This document shows positions 25,321-34,689 of a stretch of DNA of 64,000 nucleotides, one piece after another. Source of the DNA: Arthrobacter_N sp051262515 (GTDB taxonomy: Bacteria; Actinomycetota; Actinomycetes; Actinomycetales; Micrococcaceae); the NCBI RefSeq assembly GCF_051262515.1, contig NZ_JBIMER010000011.1:24156-88155 (forward strand), read 5' to 3'. A program made the translations under genes and the position numbers. A model generated the notes under the pieces. It ran no database searches. It had not been told where the DNA came from and worked only from the letters and a program-made list of their open reading frames with translations. The first letter of the stretch is position 1. Each line of letters begins with the position of its first letter.

Positions 25321-26952
25321 TCAGGCGCTCTGGTACTCCTTGGTCTCGCACAGGAAGCGGTCGTAGGCCGGGATGGTGAGGAACTCGGGGTAGTCGTCCG
25401 TCAGGGCACACTCCTCGAAGATCTCCCGGGCGTCCTCGAAACGGTCGCCCTCGAAGCGCTCCATCCGCGCGAACTCCTCCTCGACGATCTCCTGGACCCA
25501 GTGCCGCGTGATGAGGTCGCCCTCGTCGGTGACGGCCGACTGGTGGATCCATTGCCAGATCTGCGAGCGGGAGATCTCCGCCGTCGCGGCGTCTTCCATC
25601 AGGTTCCGCAGCACCACCGCGCCGTTGCCGCGCAACCAGGACTCGATGTAGCGGATCCCGATCTCGATGTTGCCGCGGATCCCCGCCTCGGTGATGAGCC
25701 CCTGTGTGCCGGCGATGTTCAGGAGCGCGCGGTCGTCGGGAACAACGTCCTCGCGCTGCCGGTCCAGCTGGTTGGTCCGGTCGCCGAGGACGGCGTCGAA
25801 CACCTCGCGGGCCACCGGCACCAGGTCCGGGTGGGCCACCCAAGTGCCGTCGAAGCCGTCATTGGCCTCCCGGCTCTTATCCGCGGCGACTTTCTCAAAG
25901 CCCACCGTGTTGGCGACCTCGTCCCGGCGGTTCGGGATGAAGGCGGACATCCCGCCGATCGCCATCGCCCCGCGGCGGTGGCAGGCCCGGACCAGCTGTT
26001 CGGTGTAGGCGCGCATGAACGGGGCCGTCATGGTGACCATCGCGCGGTCCGGCAGCACGTAGCGCGGTCCGCGGGTGCGGAAGTTCTTGATGACCGAGAA
26101 GATGTAGTCCCAGCGTCCGGCGTTCAGGCCCGCGGCGTGGTCGCGGAGTTCGTACAGGATCTCCTCCATCTCGAACGCCGCCGTGATGGTCTCGATCAGG
26201 ACGGTCGCGCGGATGGTCCCCTGCGGGATGCCGAGCAGGTCCTGCGCCAGCACGAAGACGTCGTTCCAGAGACGGGCCTCCAGGTGGCTCTCCGTCTTGG
26301 GGAGGTAGAAGTAGGGGCCGCGGCCCTGGCTGATGAGGCGCTGGGCGTTGTGGAAGAAGTGCAGCCCGAAGTCCACGAGCGAACCGGAGATCGGCTCGCC
26401 GGCGACGAGCAGGTGCTTCTCCGGCAGGTGCCAGCCGCGCGGCCGGACCACGATGGTCGGCAGGTCGGTCAGCGTCTGCCCGGCGAGCTTGTACTCCTTG
26501 CCCTCGGGGGAGGTGAAGTCGATGTTGCGGTCCAGGACGGCCCGGAGGTTCAGCTGTCCCTTGACGACGTTGCGCCACGTGGGGGTGTTGGAGTCCTCCA
26601 GGTCGGCGAGCCACACCTTGGCCCCGGAGTTCAGGGCGTTGATGGTCATCTTGCGGTCCGTCGGGCCGGTGATCTCCACGCGGCGGTCTTCGAGGCCCGG
26701 GGCGACGGGGGCCACGCGCCACTCGCGGTCCTCGCGGATGCCTCGGGTCTCGGGGAGGAAGCGGGGGTCGGAGCCGTTGGCGATGCGCCGGGTGCGGGAC
26801 GTGCGCTCCTGGAGGAGCTCCCGACGTCGTGGTTCGAACGTCCGGTGCAGGGTGGCGAGGAAGTCCAGCGCTTGGGGCGTCAGGATCTCCTCCTGCCGGC
26901 ACACGGGGGACGCGGTGAGGGTGATTCCGTTGAGGGTGATGGGATCGTTCAT
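25321..26952 (-). CDS. aceB: Malate synthase A
   Basis: A 543-residue glyoxylate-shunt enzyme that condenses glyoxylate and acetyl-CoA to malate. Recognisable are the family segments WLADLEDSNTPTW, VRPRGWHLPEKH, VLIETITAAFEMEEIL, GRWDYIFSVIKNF and AGTQGLITEAGIRGNIEIG near the C-terminus. Length fits isoform A (~530). ATG at 26952 has AAGGAG 10 nt upstream. It lies 32 bp after aceA in the same operon. Confidence 0.96.
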   Translation of the reverse strand: MNDPITLNGITLTASPVCRQEEILTPQALDFLATLHRTFEPRRRELLQERTSRTRRIANGSDPRFLPETRGIREDREWRVAPVAPGLEDRRVEITGPTDRKMTINALNSGAKVWLADLEDSNTPTWRNVVKGQLNLRAVLDRNIDFTSPEGKEYKLAGQTLTDLPTIVVRPRGWHLPEKHLLVAGEPISGSLVDFGLHFFHNAQRLISQGRGPYFYLPKTESHLEARLWNDVFVLAQDLLGIPQGTIRATVLIETITAAFEMEEILYELRDHAAGLNAGRWDYIFSVIKNFRTRGPRYVLPDRAMVTMTAPFMRAYTEQLVRACHRRGAMAIGGMSAFIPNRRDEVANTVGFEKVAADKSREANDGFDGTWVAHPDLVPVAREVFDAVLGDRTNQLDRQREDVVPDDRALLNIAGTQGLITEAGIRGNIEIGIRYIESWLRGNGAVVLRNLMEDAATAEISRSQIWQWIHQSAVTDEGDLITRHWVQEIVEEEFARMERFEGDRFEDAREIFEECALTDDYPEFLTIPAYDRFLCETKEYQSA

Positions 26953-26984
26953 GGCTCAAACTCCTTGCTGGTCCAAAAGGCTGG

Positions 26985-28289
26985 TTAGTGGAACTGGCCC
27001 TCTTCGGTGGATCCCACGAGGGCGAGGGTGCTGCCGCCGGGGTTCAGGGTGGTGGCGATCTTGTCGAAGTAGCCGGTGCCGACTTCGCGCTGGTGTTTGG
27101 TGGCGGTGTATCCGCGGGCCTCGGAGGCGAACTCGCGTTCCTGGAGTTCGACGTATGCGCTCATCCCGGACTCGGCGTAGCCTTGGGCGAGGTCGAACAT
27201 CGAGTGGTTCAGGGCGTGGAAGCCGGCCAGGGTGATGAACTGGAAGGTGAAGCCCATGGCGCCGAGTTCGCGCTGGAACTTGGCGATCGTGGCGTCGTCG
27301 AGGTGCTTTTTCCAGTTGAACGACGGCGAGCAGTTGTAGGAGAGCATCTGGTCCGGGAACTCGGACTTGACCGACTCGGCGAACTTGCGCGCCAGCTCCA
27401 GGTCCGGGGTGCCGGTCTCCATCCAGATGAGGTCGGAGTACGGCGCGTAGGCCTTGGCGCGGGCGATGCAGGGTTCGATCCCGTTGCGGACCTTGTAGAA
27501 GCCCTCCGCGGTGCGCTCGCCGGTGATGAACTCCTGGTCGCGCTCGTCGACGTCGGAGGTGATCAGCGTGGCGGCCTCGGCGTCGGTGCGGGCGATGACG
27601 ACCGACGGGGTGTTGGAGACGTCGGCGGCGAGCCGGGCGGCGTTCAGGGTGCGCACGTGCTGACTCGTGGGGATGAGCACCTTGCCGCCGAGGTGGCCGC
27701 ACTTCTTCTCCGAGGCGAGCTGGTCCTCCCAGTGCACGCCCGCGGCGCCGGCGGTGATCATCGACTTCATGAGCTCGTAGGCGTTGAGCGGTCCGCCGAA
27801 GCCGGCCTCGGCGTCGGCGACGATCGGGACCATCCAGTCCTCGACCGTCTGGATGTCCTCGGAGAACTCGATCTGGTCCGCGCGGAGCAGCGCGTTGTTG
27901 ATGCGGCGGACGACCTGCGGGACGGAGTTGGCCGGGTACAGCGACTGGTCCGGGTAGGTCTGGCCGGAGAGGTTGGCGTCGGCGGCGACCTGCCAGCCGG
28001 ATAGGTAGATGGCTCGGAGGCCGGCCTTGACCTGCTGCACCGCCTGGTTGCCGGTGAGGGCGCCGAGGGCGTTGGTGTAGCCGCCCGTCTTGGCCTCCTC
28101 GGTCAGCTGCGTCCAGAGCTTCTCGGATCCGCGGCGGGCCAGCGTGTGCTCCTCCTGGACCCGTCCCTGGAGGCGGACGACGTCGGCGGCCGAGTAGTCG
28201 CGGGTGATGCCGTTCCAGCGGGGGTTGGTGCTCCACTCCAGCTCCAAGGCCTCTTCGCGGGATGCGGTGGGGTTCTGGTTCTCGGTCAT
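26985..28289 (-). CDS. aceA: Isocitrate lyase
   Basis: A 434-residue enzyme that splits isocitrate into glyoxylate and succinate, the first step of the glyoxylate shunt. The catalytic loop KKCGHLGGKVLIPT contains the active Cys in KKCGH. The Mg-binding and substrate segments WMVPIVADAEAGFGG and PSFNWKK are present. The ATG at 28289 has GAGGAG 6 nt upstream, so the longer in-frame extension is not used. The gene is divergent from ramB, the expected arrangement for acetate regulation in actinobacteria. Confidence 0.97.
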   Translation of the reverse strand: MTENQNPTASREEALELEWSTNPRWNGITRDYSAADVVRLQGRVQEEHTLARRGSEKLWTQLTEEAKTGGYTNALGALTGNQAVQQVKAGLRAIYLSGWQVAADANLSGQTYPDQSLYPANSVPQVVRRINNALLRADQIEFSEDIQTVEDWMVPIVADAEAGFGGPLNAYELMKSMITAGAAGVHWEDQLASEKKCGHLGGKVLIPTSQHVRTLNAARLAADVSNTPSVVIARTDAEAATLITSDVDERDQEFITGERTAEGFYKVRNGIEPCIARAKAYAPYSDLIWMETGTPDLELARKFAESVKSEFPDQMLSYNCSPSFNWKKHLDDATIAKFQRELGAMGFTFQFITLAGFHALNHSMFDLAQGYAESGMSAYVELQEREFASEARGYTATKHQREVGTGYFDKIATTLNPGGSTLALVGSTEEGQFH

Positions 28290-28446
28290 CGTGTTCTCCT
28301 CGTATCGCTCGGCCGGACGTTGGTGCTGGGCGACGGTGCCCGGCTTCCGGCGTTTTTCTTCGTGGGACTCACTTTTCTGCACTCCAGCACACTTCACTAG
28401 AGGGAATTGAAGGAAAGATTGGCATTTCTTCGCGTACCATCAAGAA

Positions 28447-29943
28447 ATGACGACTCCCACTTGGAACCGCCCCGCCAAGGGCACGTCCACCAGCTCCCCG
28501 GACGCCGCCGCCGACGACCTGGACGTGATTTCGCTGGGACGCCGGGTGCGCCACCTGCGCAAGGCCAGGGGGCTCACGCTGGACGGCCTGGGCGAGCTGG
28601 TGGGGACGGCGCCGTCGCAGCTTTCCCTTATCGAAAACGGCAAGCGCGAACCCAAGCTGAGCCTGCTCAAGCAGCTGGCGACGGCGCTGGGAACGGGCCT
28701 GGACGAACTGCTCGGCTCAGAGCCGCCCAACCGCCGGGCGGCGCTGGAGATCGAGCTTGAGCGCGCCCAGCGCGGGCCGCTGTACGGGTCGCTCGGGCTT
28801 CCGAAAGTCCGCGTCAGCTCGCGGCTTTCCATGGAGGTGCTGGAGTCCCTGGTGGGGTTGCAGAACGAACTCGAGCGCCGGCTTGACGAGCAGGCGGCGA
28901 CCCCCGAGGAGGCCCGGCGGGCCAACACCGAGATCCGTGCCGAGATGCGCGAGAAGAACAACTACTACCCGGAGCTCGAGCGCGGGGCGCAGAAGCTACT
29001 CGACGCCGTCGGGCACAGTGCCGGTCCGCTGTCCCACCACGTGGCCGCCGACATCGCCGAGCACTTGGGTTTCGGGCTGCGTTTCGTGGGCGACCTGCCC
29101 CATTCGACGCGCTCCGTGACCGACCTGAAGAACCGCCGAATTTACCTGACGCAGTCCACCCGCGACGAACATGACGCCCGTTCGGTGCTGTTGCAGGCCG
29201 TGGGGCACTACGTGTTGGGCCACCAGACGCCGGCCGACTACTCGGAGTTCCTCCGCCAGCGGGTCTACACGAACTACTTCGCGGCGGCGCTGTTGATGCC
29301 CGAACGGCCCACCGTCGGGTTCCTGCACACGGCCAAAGGTGCCAAGGAGTTGGCCATCGAGGACCTGCGCGACGCCTACGCGGTGTCCTACGAGTCCGCG
29401 GCCCACCGGTTCACGAATTTGGCCACCGAGCACCTGGGCATCACCACGCACTTCCAGAAGGTCCACGAGTCCGGGATCATCCACAAGGCCTACGAGAACG
29501 ACGGCGTGAACTTCCCCGCCGACCACACCGGCGCCATCGAGGGGCAGCCTGTGTGCAGGTACTGGACCAGCCGCGAAGTGTTCGACGTCGCGGACAAGTT
29601 CCGCGCCTACAACCAGTACACGGACACCGCGGTCGGCACGTTCTGGTGCACCGCGCGCACGGAGCGGCACTCGTCGGGGACGTACTCGCTGAGCATCGGC
29701 GTCCCGTTCCAGCACGTGAAGTGGTTCCGCGGGCGGGACACGACGGAGCGGTCGAAGTCCCGGTGCCCGGACGAGGCGTGCTGCCGCCGGCCGCCGGACG
29801 ATTTGGCGCGACAGTGGGCGGGGAACGCGTGGCCTGCCGCGCGCGCCAACTCGCACCTGTTGGCAGCGATGCCGCCCGGCGCGTTCCCCGGCGTGGACGA
29901 GACCGAGGTCTACGAGTTCCTCCGCGCGCATACCGGCGACTGA
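28447..29943 (+). CDS. ramB: RamB/ScfR-type transcriptional regulator of acetate metabolism
   Basis: A 498-residue regulator. An XRE-type helix-turn-helix occupies residues ~30-85 (LGELVGTAPSQLSLIENGKR). The central part is an ImmA/IrrE-like (PF06114) domain with NYFAAALLMP. The C-terminal ScfR-type domain has the cysteine cluster CPDEACCRRPP. In Corynebacterium glutamicum RamB controls aceA, aceB and other acetate genes, and here the gene is divergent from aceA with a 157-bp intergenic region. I could not find a clean RamB box there by eye, so direct control is inferred from synteny. Confidence 0.92.
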   Translation: MTTPTWNRPAKGTSTSSPDAAADDLDVISLGRRVRHLRKARGLTLDGLGELVGTAPSQLSLIENGKREPKLSLLKQLATALGTGLDELLGSEPPNRRAALEIELERAQRGPLYGSLGLPKVRVSSRLSMEVLESLVGLQNELERRLDEQAATPEEARRANTEIRAEMREKNNYYPELERGAQKLLDAVGHSAGPLSHHVAADIAEHLGFGLRFVGDLPHSTRSVTDLKNRRIYLTQSTRDEHDARSVLLQAVGHYVLGHQTPADYSEFLRQRVYTNYFAAALLMPERPTVGFLHTAKGAKELAIEDLRDAYAVSYESAAHRFTNLATEHLGITTHFQKVHESGIIHKAYENDGVNFPADHTGAIEGQPVCRYWTSREVFDVADKFRAYNQYTDTAVGTFWCTARTERHSSGTYSLSIGVPFQHVKWFRGRDTTERSKSRCPDEACCRRPPDDLARQWAGNAWPAARANSHLLAAMPPGAFPGVDETEVYEFLRAHTGD

Positions 29944-30113
29944 CGCCGCACCGGATCGCCTTTGCGCGCACGGTGTCCCCGGGACGGTGTCACCCTAGAA
30001 AAAATACCGTCGAACTCCAATCCGTGAGCCGCGTCACTCCGAATAGTCGGTGTACGACGGGCGACGCTACCCCGATATGCCGTAGGGAGCCCGGAATTCG
30101 TTCAGGAGTCATC

Positions 30114-30800
30114 ATGCGTAGATCAGCCATATTGGCAGGGGCAGCATCGGCCGCCCTGGTGTTGTTGGGGGCCGGCGGGGCCGTCGCCTCCACGGGCAAC
30201 CAGCCGGACTGGAATGGCCACAAACCCCACGAGCGGGACGCGGGGCGGACGTTCGCGACGCAGCTCAAGCCCTTGAATGCGGGCAGCCACACGGTGGGCG
30301 ATACGACCTACACCATTCCCACGACGCGTGGGAGCGCGGAAGTGAAGGTCCGGGGCGATGACGTGAGCGTGACAATCAAGGTCAGGGGCGTCACCGCGGG
30401 TACGCTGCATCCGCAGCACATCCACGCAGGTGAAAAGTGTCCGGACGCTTCGGACGACAAGAACAACGACGGCTTCGTCGATGTCATAGAGGGCCTGCCG
30501 AAGTACGGGCCCATCCTGGTTTCCCTGGACAGCGAACTCGACAGCTTCGCGCCGTCCCTGGACTTCCCCGTAGCCGATGCGAACGGCCGCTACGAGTATC
30601 GCGAGCAGGCCTCCAAGTCGCATCTGCAGGAGGAGCTGGAGGAGGCGCTGAAATTGGGCACCCGCCATGTGGTGATCCACGGCATCGACCCGGATCCGGA
30701 GGTCAATCCGCTCCCGGAGTCCGTGGCCTCCCTGCCGGGGTTGCCCGCGTGGGCGACGCTTCCGGTCGCCTGTGGAGAACTGGACCGGACCAACCGCTGA
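30114..30800 (+). CDS. Secreted CHRD-like protein with an EF-hand-like loop
   Basis: A 228-residue exported protein. It has a Sec signal peptide (MRRSAILAGAASAALVLLGA, cleavage around AVAS). The mature part has a CHRD-like region with HPQHIHAG followed by CPDASDDKNNDGFVD, which fits an EF-hand-like Asp/Asn calcium loop. The last Cys (VACGEL) may pair with the first. AGGAG precedes the ATG. The promoter region is relatively AT-rich. The function of such CHRD-type proteins is not established. It appears monocistronic. Confidence 0.78.
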   Translation: MRRSAILAGAASAALVLLGAGGAVASTGNQPDWNGHKPHERDAGRTFATQLKPLNAGSHTVGDTTYTIPTTRGSAEVKVRGDDVSVTIKVRGVTAGTLHPQHIHAGEKCPDASDDKNNDGFVDVIEGLPKYGPILVSLDSELDSFAPSLDFPVADANGRYEYREQASKSHLQEELEEALKLGTRHVVIHGIDPDPEVNPLPESVASLPGLPAWATLPVACGELDRTNR

Positions 30801-30931
30801 TTCGGCCGATTCCGGTGCCAGCGGCTCGGCGCGGAGTATGTGTGTAGTTCTTGTAAAAATCCCTTGACGTTCCCCAGTCGCAGGCCCACGCTGATCCCAC
30901 TACGTTCTTACGGGGCTTTGGGGGCCACAAA

Positions 30932-32167
30932 ATGTTGGGAAATCGTGCTCGTGGGGGAGTCGTGTTCAGGGTGCTGGCCGCGTGTGGGCTGGCGGTCGCC
31001 ATTGTCGTCCAGCCGCTACCTGCCGCGGCCGCGCCTGCGGGTCCGCAGCCCGCCGCCGCCGGCGCTTTGGTGACCAAATCCGCCGTCGTTCCGCGTGCGG
31101 TGCCCGCCGTCACGGCGCACCGGACCGGAACGACCACTGCGCGGCTGAACCTGCGTACCGGCGCGGGGACGACCTATCGGATCGTCAAGGTCTTGGCGCT
31201 GGGCGCCAAGGTGTCCATCCTCGCCACGCACAGCAGTGGATGGCATCGGGTCACCGCCTCGGGCTCGACGGGCTGGGTGAGCGTCCAATACGTGCGGATC
31301 GGCGCCGCCGCACCGAAGCCGGCCGCCACGACGGCCGGCACCACCACGACGCTGGTGAACATGCGCACCGGGGCGGGGACGGCGTACCGGGTCGTCAAGA
31401 CGCTTCCCGCGGGAAGCGCGTTGCGTATCCACTCCCGGCACTCCAATGGCTGGTACCGGGTCACCGCCGCGGGCGCGACCGGCTGGGTCAGTGGCGCGTA
31501 CGTGACCTCCTCGGGCGCGAGCCGGTACAACGCCCGGACCAAGGGCCCGAACAAGACGGCCCGCGTCGTGCTGACCTACGACGACTGCCCGCGCACGCTG
31601 GCGTCCTACACGCAGACGGTCCGCTGGGCGCGCGACGACGGCATCGCCCTGGTGCTCGCGCCCACAGGGGATTGCCTGGCCAAGTTCCGCACGAGCCATG
31701 GCGTCGATCTGGCCGTCTACGGGCGGCAGCACGGGCAGTGGATGATCAACCACTCGGTCAGTCACCCCGACCTCCGCCGGCTTACCTGCACGCAGGTCCA
31801 CGCCCAGTTGCAGGGAACCGGCGTGCGGTCGAATTGGGGCAGGCCGCCCTACGGCGCCGTCAACGCGGCGGTCGAATGCGGCTACCGGGCGGCGGGCATG
31901 CACATCTGGAACTGGAGCAAGGACACGTGGGACTGGCAGTCGAAGTCGAAAACGGTCACGATCAGCCGGGCCGTAACCCGCGCGGCCGCGGGTGACACGG
32001 TCTTGATGCACTTCCAGTGGCAGGGATTCTCGCCCGACTCCATCCGGCAGATCAAGACGGGTCTGGCCGCCAAGGGGCTTGGGCTCTGCAGGGTGCACCG
32101 CGGCACGGACGGGGTGGGTGCGGTGGTCCAGACTCCCGTGGCCCTGCCCGTGTCGCTACCGTGCTGA
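30932..32167 (+). CDS. Secreted SH3b-SH3b-polysaccharide deacetylase (NodB) protein
   Basis: A 411-residue exported cell-wall enzyme. A signal peptide (residues ~13-35, ending AAAAPAG) is followed by two bacterial SH3 domains (~65-122 with LNLRTGAGTTYRIVK; ~137-190 with VNMRTGAGTAYRVVK). A NodB homology domain (~205-400) comes next. Motif 1 is LTYDDCP (general base Asp), motif 2 NHSVSHPDL (metal histidines), motif 3 GRPPYGAV. It probably removes acetyl groups from peptidoglycan or another wall glycan. A GTG further in is an alternative start. A predicted exported protein is encoded on either side, but spacing suggests separate transcripts. Confidence 0.86.
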   Translation: MLGNRARGGVVFRVLAACGLAVAIVVQPLPAAAAPAGPQPAAAGALVTKSAVVPRAVPAVTAHRTGTTTARLNLRTGAGTTYRIVKVLALGAKVSILATHSSGWHRVTASGSTGWVSVQYVRIGAAAPKPAATTAGTTTTLVNMRTGAGTAYRVVKTLPAGSALRIHSRHSNGWYRVTAAGATGWVSGAYVTSSGASRYNARTKGPNKTARVVLTYDDCPRTLASYTQTVRWARDDGIALVLAPTGDCLAKFRTSHGVDLAVYGRQHGQWMINHSVSHPDLRRLTCTQVHAQLQGTGVRSNWGRPPYGAVNAAVECGYRAAGMHIWNWSKDTWDWQSKSKTVTISRAVTRAAAGDTVLMHFQWQGFSPDSIRQIKTGLAAKGLGLCRVHRGTDGVGAVVQTPVALPVSLPC

Positions 32168-32295
32168 GATCCGGAAGGATCTGACTGTCCCGGAGCGGCG
32201 CGAGCAACTTATCCACAGTTTCGGTTTCCGGGCGTTTTCTGTCCTGCGGTCTCGATAGTTTTGACGTGTCCACCGCGTCGAACAGAGGAGAATCC

Positions 32296-33900
32296 GTGGC
32301 ATCCGTCTTCCGCACCCGCTTTCGAAGCGTCCGCCTGCGGAGCCCCGGGGGCGCGCGGCGGACCACGGCGGCGATAGCTGGCCTGTTTGTCGCCGTCATG
32401 CTCGCCGGGTGCGTCGTGGGCGAGGGGGAGCCCGCGGAATCCGCGGAGCGGCAGCGGATGGACACGACGTCGGAGGTGCTATGGCGTTCCGGCGACCAGC
32501 TGATGAGCAGGATAGTACGTGTAGACGGCGTGGTCCTCGCCTATGTGGCCGACGGAGGACACATGCACCTGATCGCCCGCGACGCCATGACGGGTGAAGA
32601 GGCGTGGAGGGAGCCCGCACTCTTCGGAATGGGCTCGAGCGGTGTCGTCGCCTCCGTCTCGACGTTGGAACGCGACGGCCGCACCTACGCCGCCTATTAC
32701 GCGTCCGATGGTGGAGGTCCGGGGGCCCTGCGCGTCATTGATGTCGACAGCGGGGAACACCTGGACCGGGACCGCACCCAGCCCATCTACGCCGACAGAC
32801 CAGAGACGTGCGGAGATTCGTTCTGTGCCACCGGATCGTGGTGGTACGACGGGGCCGAACGCCCATGGTCGGACCGAACCGGCGTCGTCTTCGATTGGGA
32901 CTCCGGCGCGTGGAAGTCGCGGCGCACTTCTGAACTGCCGATGCCACTGGTGAGCGAGGACGCGGTTCGCCTCGGGAAACAACTCTCCGTATCGGAAGCC
33001 CGCGGTGCCGGCCAGGAAAGACTGGGGTACGGCGCGGATGGCGTCCTCGTCTGGTCCCGGCCCTATGAGGAAATCTTCGCCGACGGCTTCTCGTCGGACT
33101 ACGGCTGGGCCTGGGCCGTGGACGAATCCCGGCCACTGCTGGGAACGGGGGTGGGTGGCCGCACCACAACTTCGAACGGCGGCAGGGACACGACCACCGT
33201 CGACCTGCCGGCCTCCAGCAAAACCGTTCGGCTCTCCCGCGAGACCGGAGAGACCATATGGGAGGCCGAGGGGGTCTCCATGCGGTGCGACCAGTCGTGG
33301 CGGAGCCATGGCGGCCCGGACAACGTGCTGGTTCTCTGCGGATTCTCAGCGGGGAAAGTCGTGGCCACCGAGACGGCGGACGGGGAATCGATCGCCGAGG
33401 AGGGCACGCAGGCGTTCGTCGCCGGGCTCGACAAGGAGACGGGCGACGAGCTGTGGCGCGTTGATACGGCAGAGGCGTGGGATGGCGAGACCTCGTCGCG
33501 GCACATCGTCCCGGGCGGGGACCATATTCACATTGAGAAGCCGGGTGGCGTATTTTCCGCCATCGACATTTCCAGCGGCGAGGAAGGTGCCTTGGCCGGG
33601 GCATTCGGGCCGGCGGTGTTGTGTGCGGCGGCGCGGGGCGAAGTGGAGGTCCGGCGCTTCATTGCCGCCGGCCATGCGTGGAGTGCAGGCGACGACAAGG
33701 TGACGCCGAGCACCGAAGACGCGGTGTTCACTTGCGGACGCGAAGACCTGAAGGATGTGGACACGCCTCCGAAACTGTCCGAGCTGCGGCGGATCGGCTA
33801 CGCGGCGGATGACGTCGTCGTGCTCGGCGGACGCGACGGCATGGTCGCTTACGGCCTCCCACGGCCACCGGCCGAGGCGAACGCAGCCGGCGCCCCATAG
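32296..33900 (+). CDS. Predicted lipoprotein with PQQ-like beta-propeller
   Basis: A 534-residue protein. GTG at 32296 was chosen because GAGGAG lies 5 nt upstream. The signal sequence ends in the lipobox VMLAGC (Cys ~36), so it should be attached to the outer face of the membrane. The rest has repeats of the kind MTGEEAWREP, ETGETIWEAEG and ETGDELWRVD, blades of a PQQ/quinoprotein-like propeller. No PQQ ligands are evident, so a scaffold or sensor role is more likely than a dehydrogenase. The stop at 33900 directly abuts the catalase remnant, so an old deletion end may lie here. Confidence 0.78.
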   Translation: MASVFRTRFRSVRLRSPGGARRTTAAIAGLFVAVMLAGCVVGEGEPAESAERQRMDTTSEVLWRSGDQLMSRIVRVDGVVLAYVADGGHMHLIARDAMTGEEAWREPALFGMGSSGVVASVSTLERDGRTYAAYYASDGGGPGALRVIDVDSGEHLDRDRTQPIYADRPETCGDSFCATGSWWYDGAERPWSDRTGVVFDWDSGAWKSRRTSELPMPLVSEDAVRLGKQLSVSEARGAGQERLGYGADGVLVWSRPYEEIFADGFSSDYGWAWAVDESRPLLGTGVGGRTTTSNGGRDTTTVDLPASSKTVRLSRETGETIWEAEGVSMRCDQSWRSHGGPDNVLVLCGFSAGKVVATETADGESIAEEGTQAFVAGLDKETGDELWRVDTAEAWDGETSSRHIVPGGDHIHIEKPGGVFSAIDISSGEEGALAGAFGPAVLCAAARGEVEVRRFIAAGHAWSAGDDKVTPSTEDAVFTCGREDLKDVDTPPKLSELRRIGYAADDVVVLGGRDGMVAYGLPRPPAEANAAGAP

Positions 33901-34689
33901 GTGGGCATGGGTCCGGGCCACCTCCTGGAAGCCGAAGCATTCTGCCGCGTCGCGATGTCTTCACACCCGCGGGAGCGGCTGCACGTGCAGCAGGCCTATT
34001 CGTTCGAACTCGGCAAATGCACGCGCGAGGATGTCCGCGCCCGCCAACTGCAGGCCCTGGCGAACATCGACGCGGATCTTTGCGCCGGCGTCGCACGTGG
34101 GTTGGGCCTCCCCGCGCCGGAACCCACGATCGACGTCGCGGACACGGAGACCAGCGGCGCCCTGTCGCACGTCGGAAAATCGTGGCCGGTGGACGGGCTC
34201 GTGGTGGGAATCGTCGTCGACCACGCGACGCCGGGATCGACGGTCGGCCGTCTCGTCGCGGACGGACACCAAGCGGGGATGTCCCCGGTGCTGGTGGCTC
34301 CCCCGGGCGGCTTCCTCGCCGACGGCTCGCCGGTGGACCGGATGTTCCTCACCGCTCGTTCCGTCGAGTACGACGCCGTTATCCTTGCGGCCGCTCCGCA
34401 ACCCGGGCCCGACGCGCATCCGGACCTGGACGGGAAGGCCGGTGCGGTGGTGCCGCCGGACGCTGCCGGGATCGACCCGCGGTTGGTGTTGCTGCTCCAA
34501 GAGACCTACCGGCAGGCCAAGGCGATCGTGCTGGCCGGGCCCGGAGTCGGATGCCTGGCGGCGGCGGGCCTGCCCACGGCGGGTCCGGGCATCGTCGAGG
34601 CGGACGTCGAGATCGCGGTCACCGAGGTGGTCGGATTGGTCGCGAACCACCGTGTATGGGAGCGTTTCGGGTCTCCGGCCGCGCCGTAG
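33901..34689 (+). pseudogene. katE: 3' remnant of a large-subunit (HPII/KatE-type) catalase
   Basis: The 262 codons match only the end of a ~700-residue catalase. Residues ~20-70 (QQAYSFELGKC, then ALANIDADLCAGVARGLGLP) correspond to the catalase-related helical region. Residues ~90-255 (VGIVVDHATPGS onward) form the DJ-1/GATase1-like C-terminal domain typical of HPII. The whole heme-binding beta-barrel core is missing. It starts at a GTG immediately after the upstream lipoprotein stop. The frame itself is intact, so a free-standing GATase-like protein cannot be excluded. Truncation by deletion near the IS-rich region that follows is the simpler reading. Confidence 0.72.

Noticed and set aside
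22214..25843. A 1209-codon open frame on the minus strand
   Set aside because: It is antisense to benR and part of aceB. Its composition (long Arg/Gly/Pro runs, no domains) is typical of a GC-rich shadow frame.
25312..26988. A 558-codon plus-strand frame opposite malate synthase
   Set aside because: It is a mirror of the aceB codons with no recognisable domain or start signals. aceB on the other strand is unambiguous.
28290..28446. RamB-type operator in the aceA/ramB intergenic region
   Set aside because: Fragments such as ACTTTTCTGCA and AAAGATTGGCA only partly resemble the corynebacterial box, so no site is called.
32209..32217. TTATCCACA, a perfect DnaA-box-like 9-mer
   Set aside because: Only a single copy was seen, with no cluster, no AT-rich unwinding region and no dnaA/dnaN neighbours, so it is not an origin.
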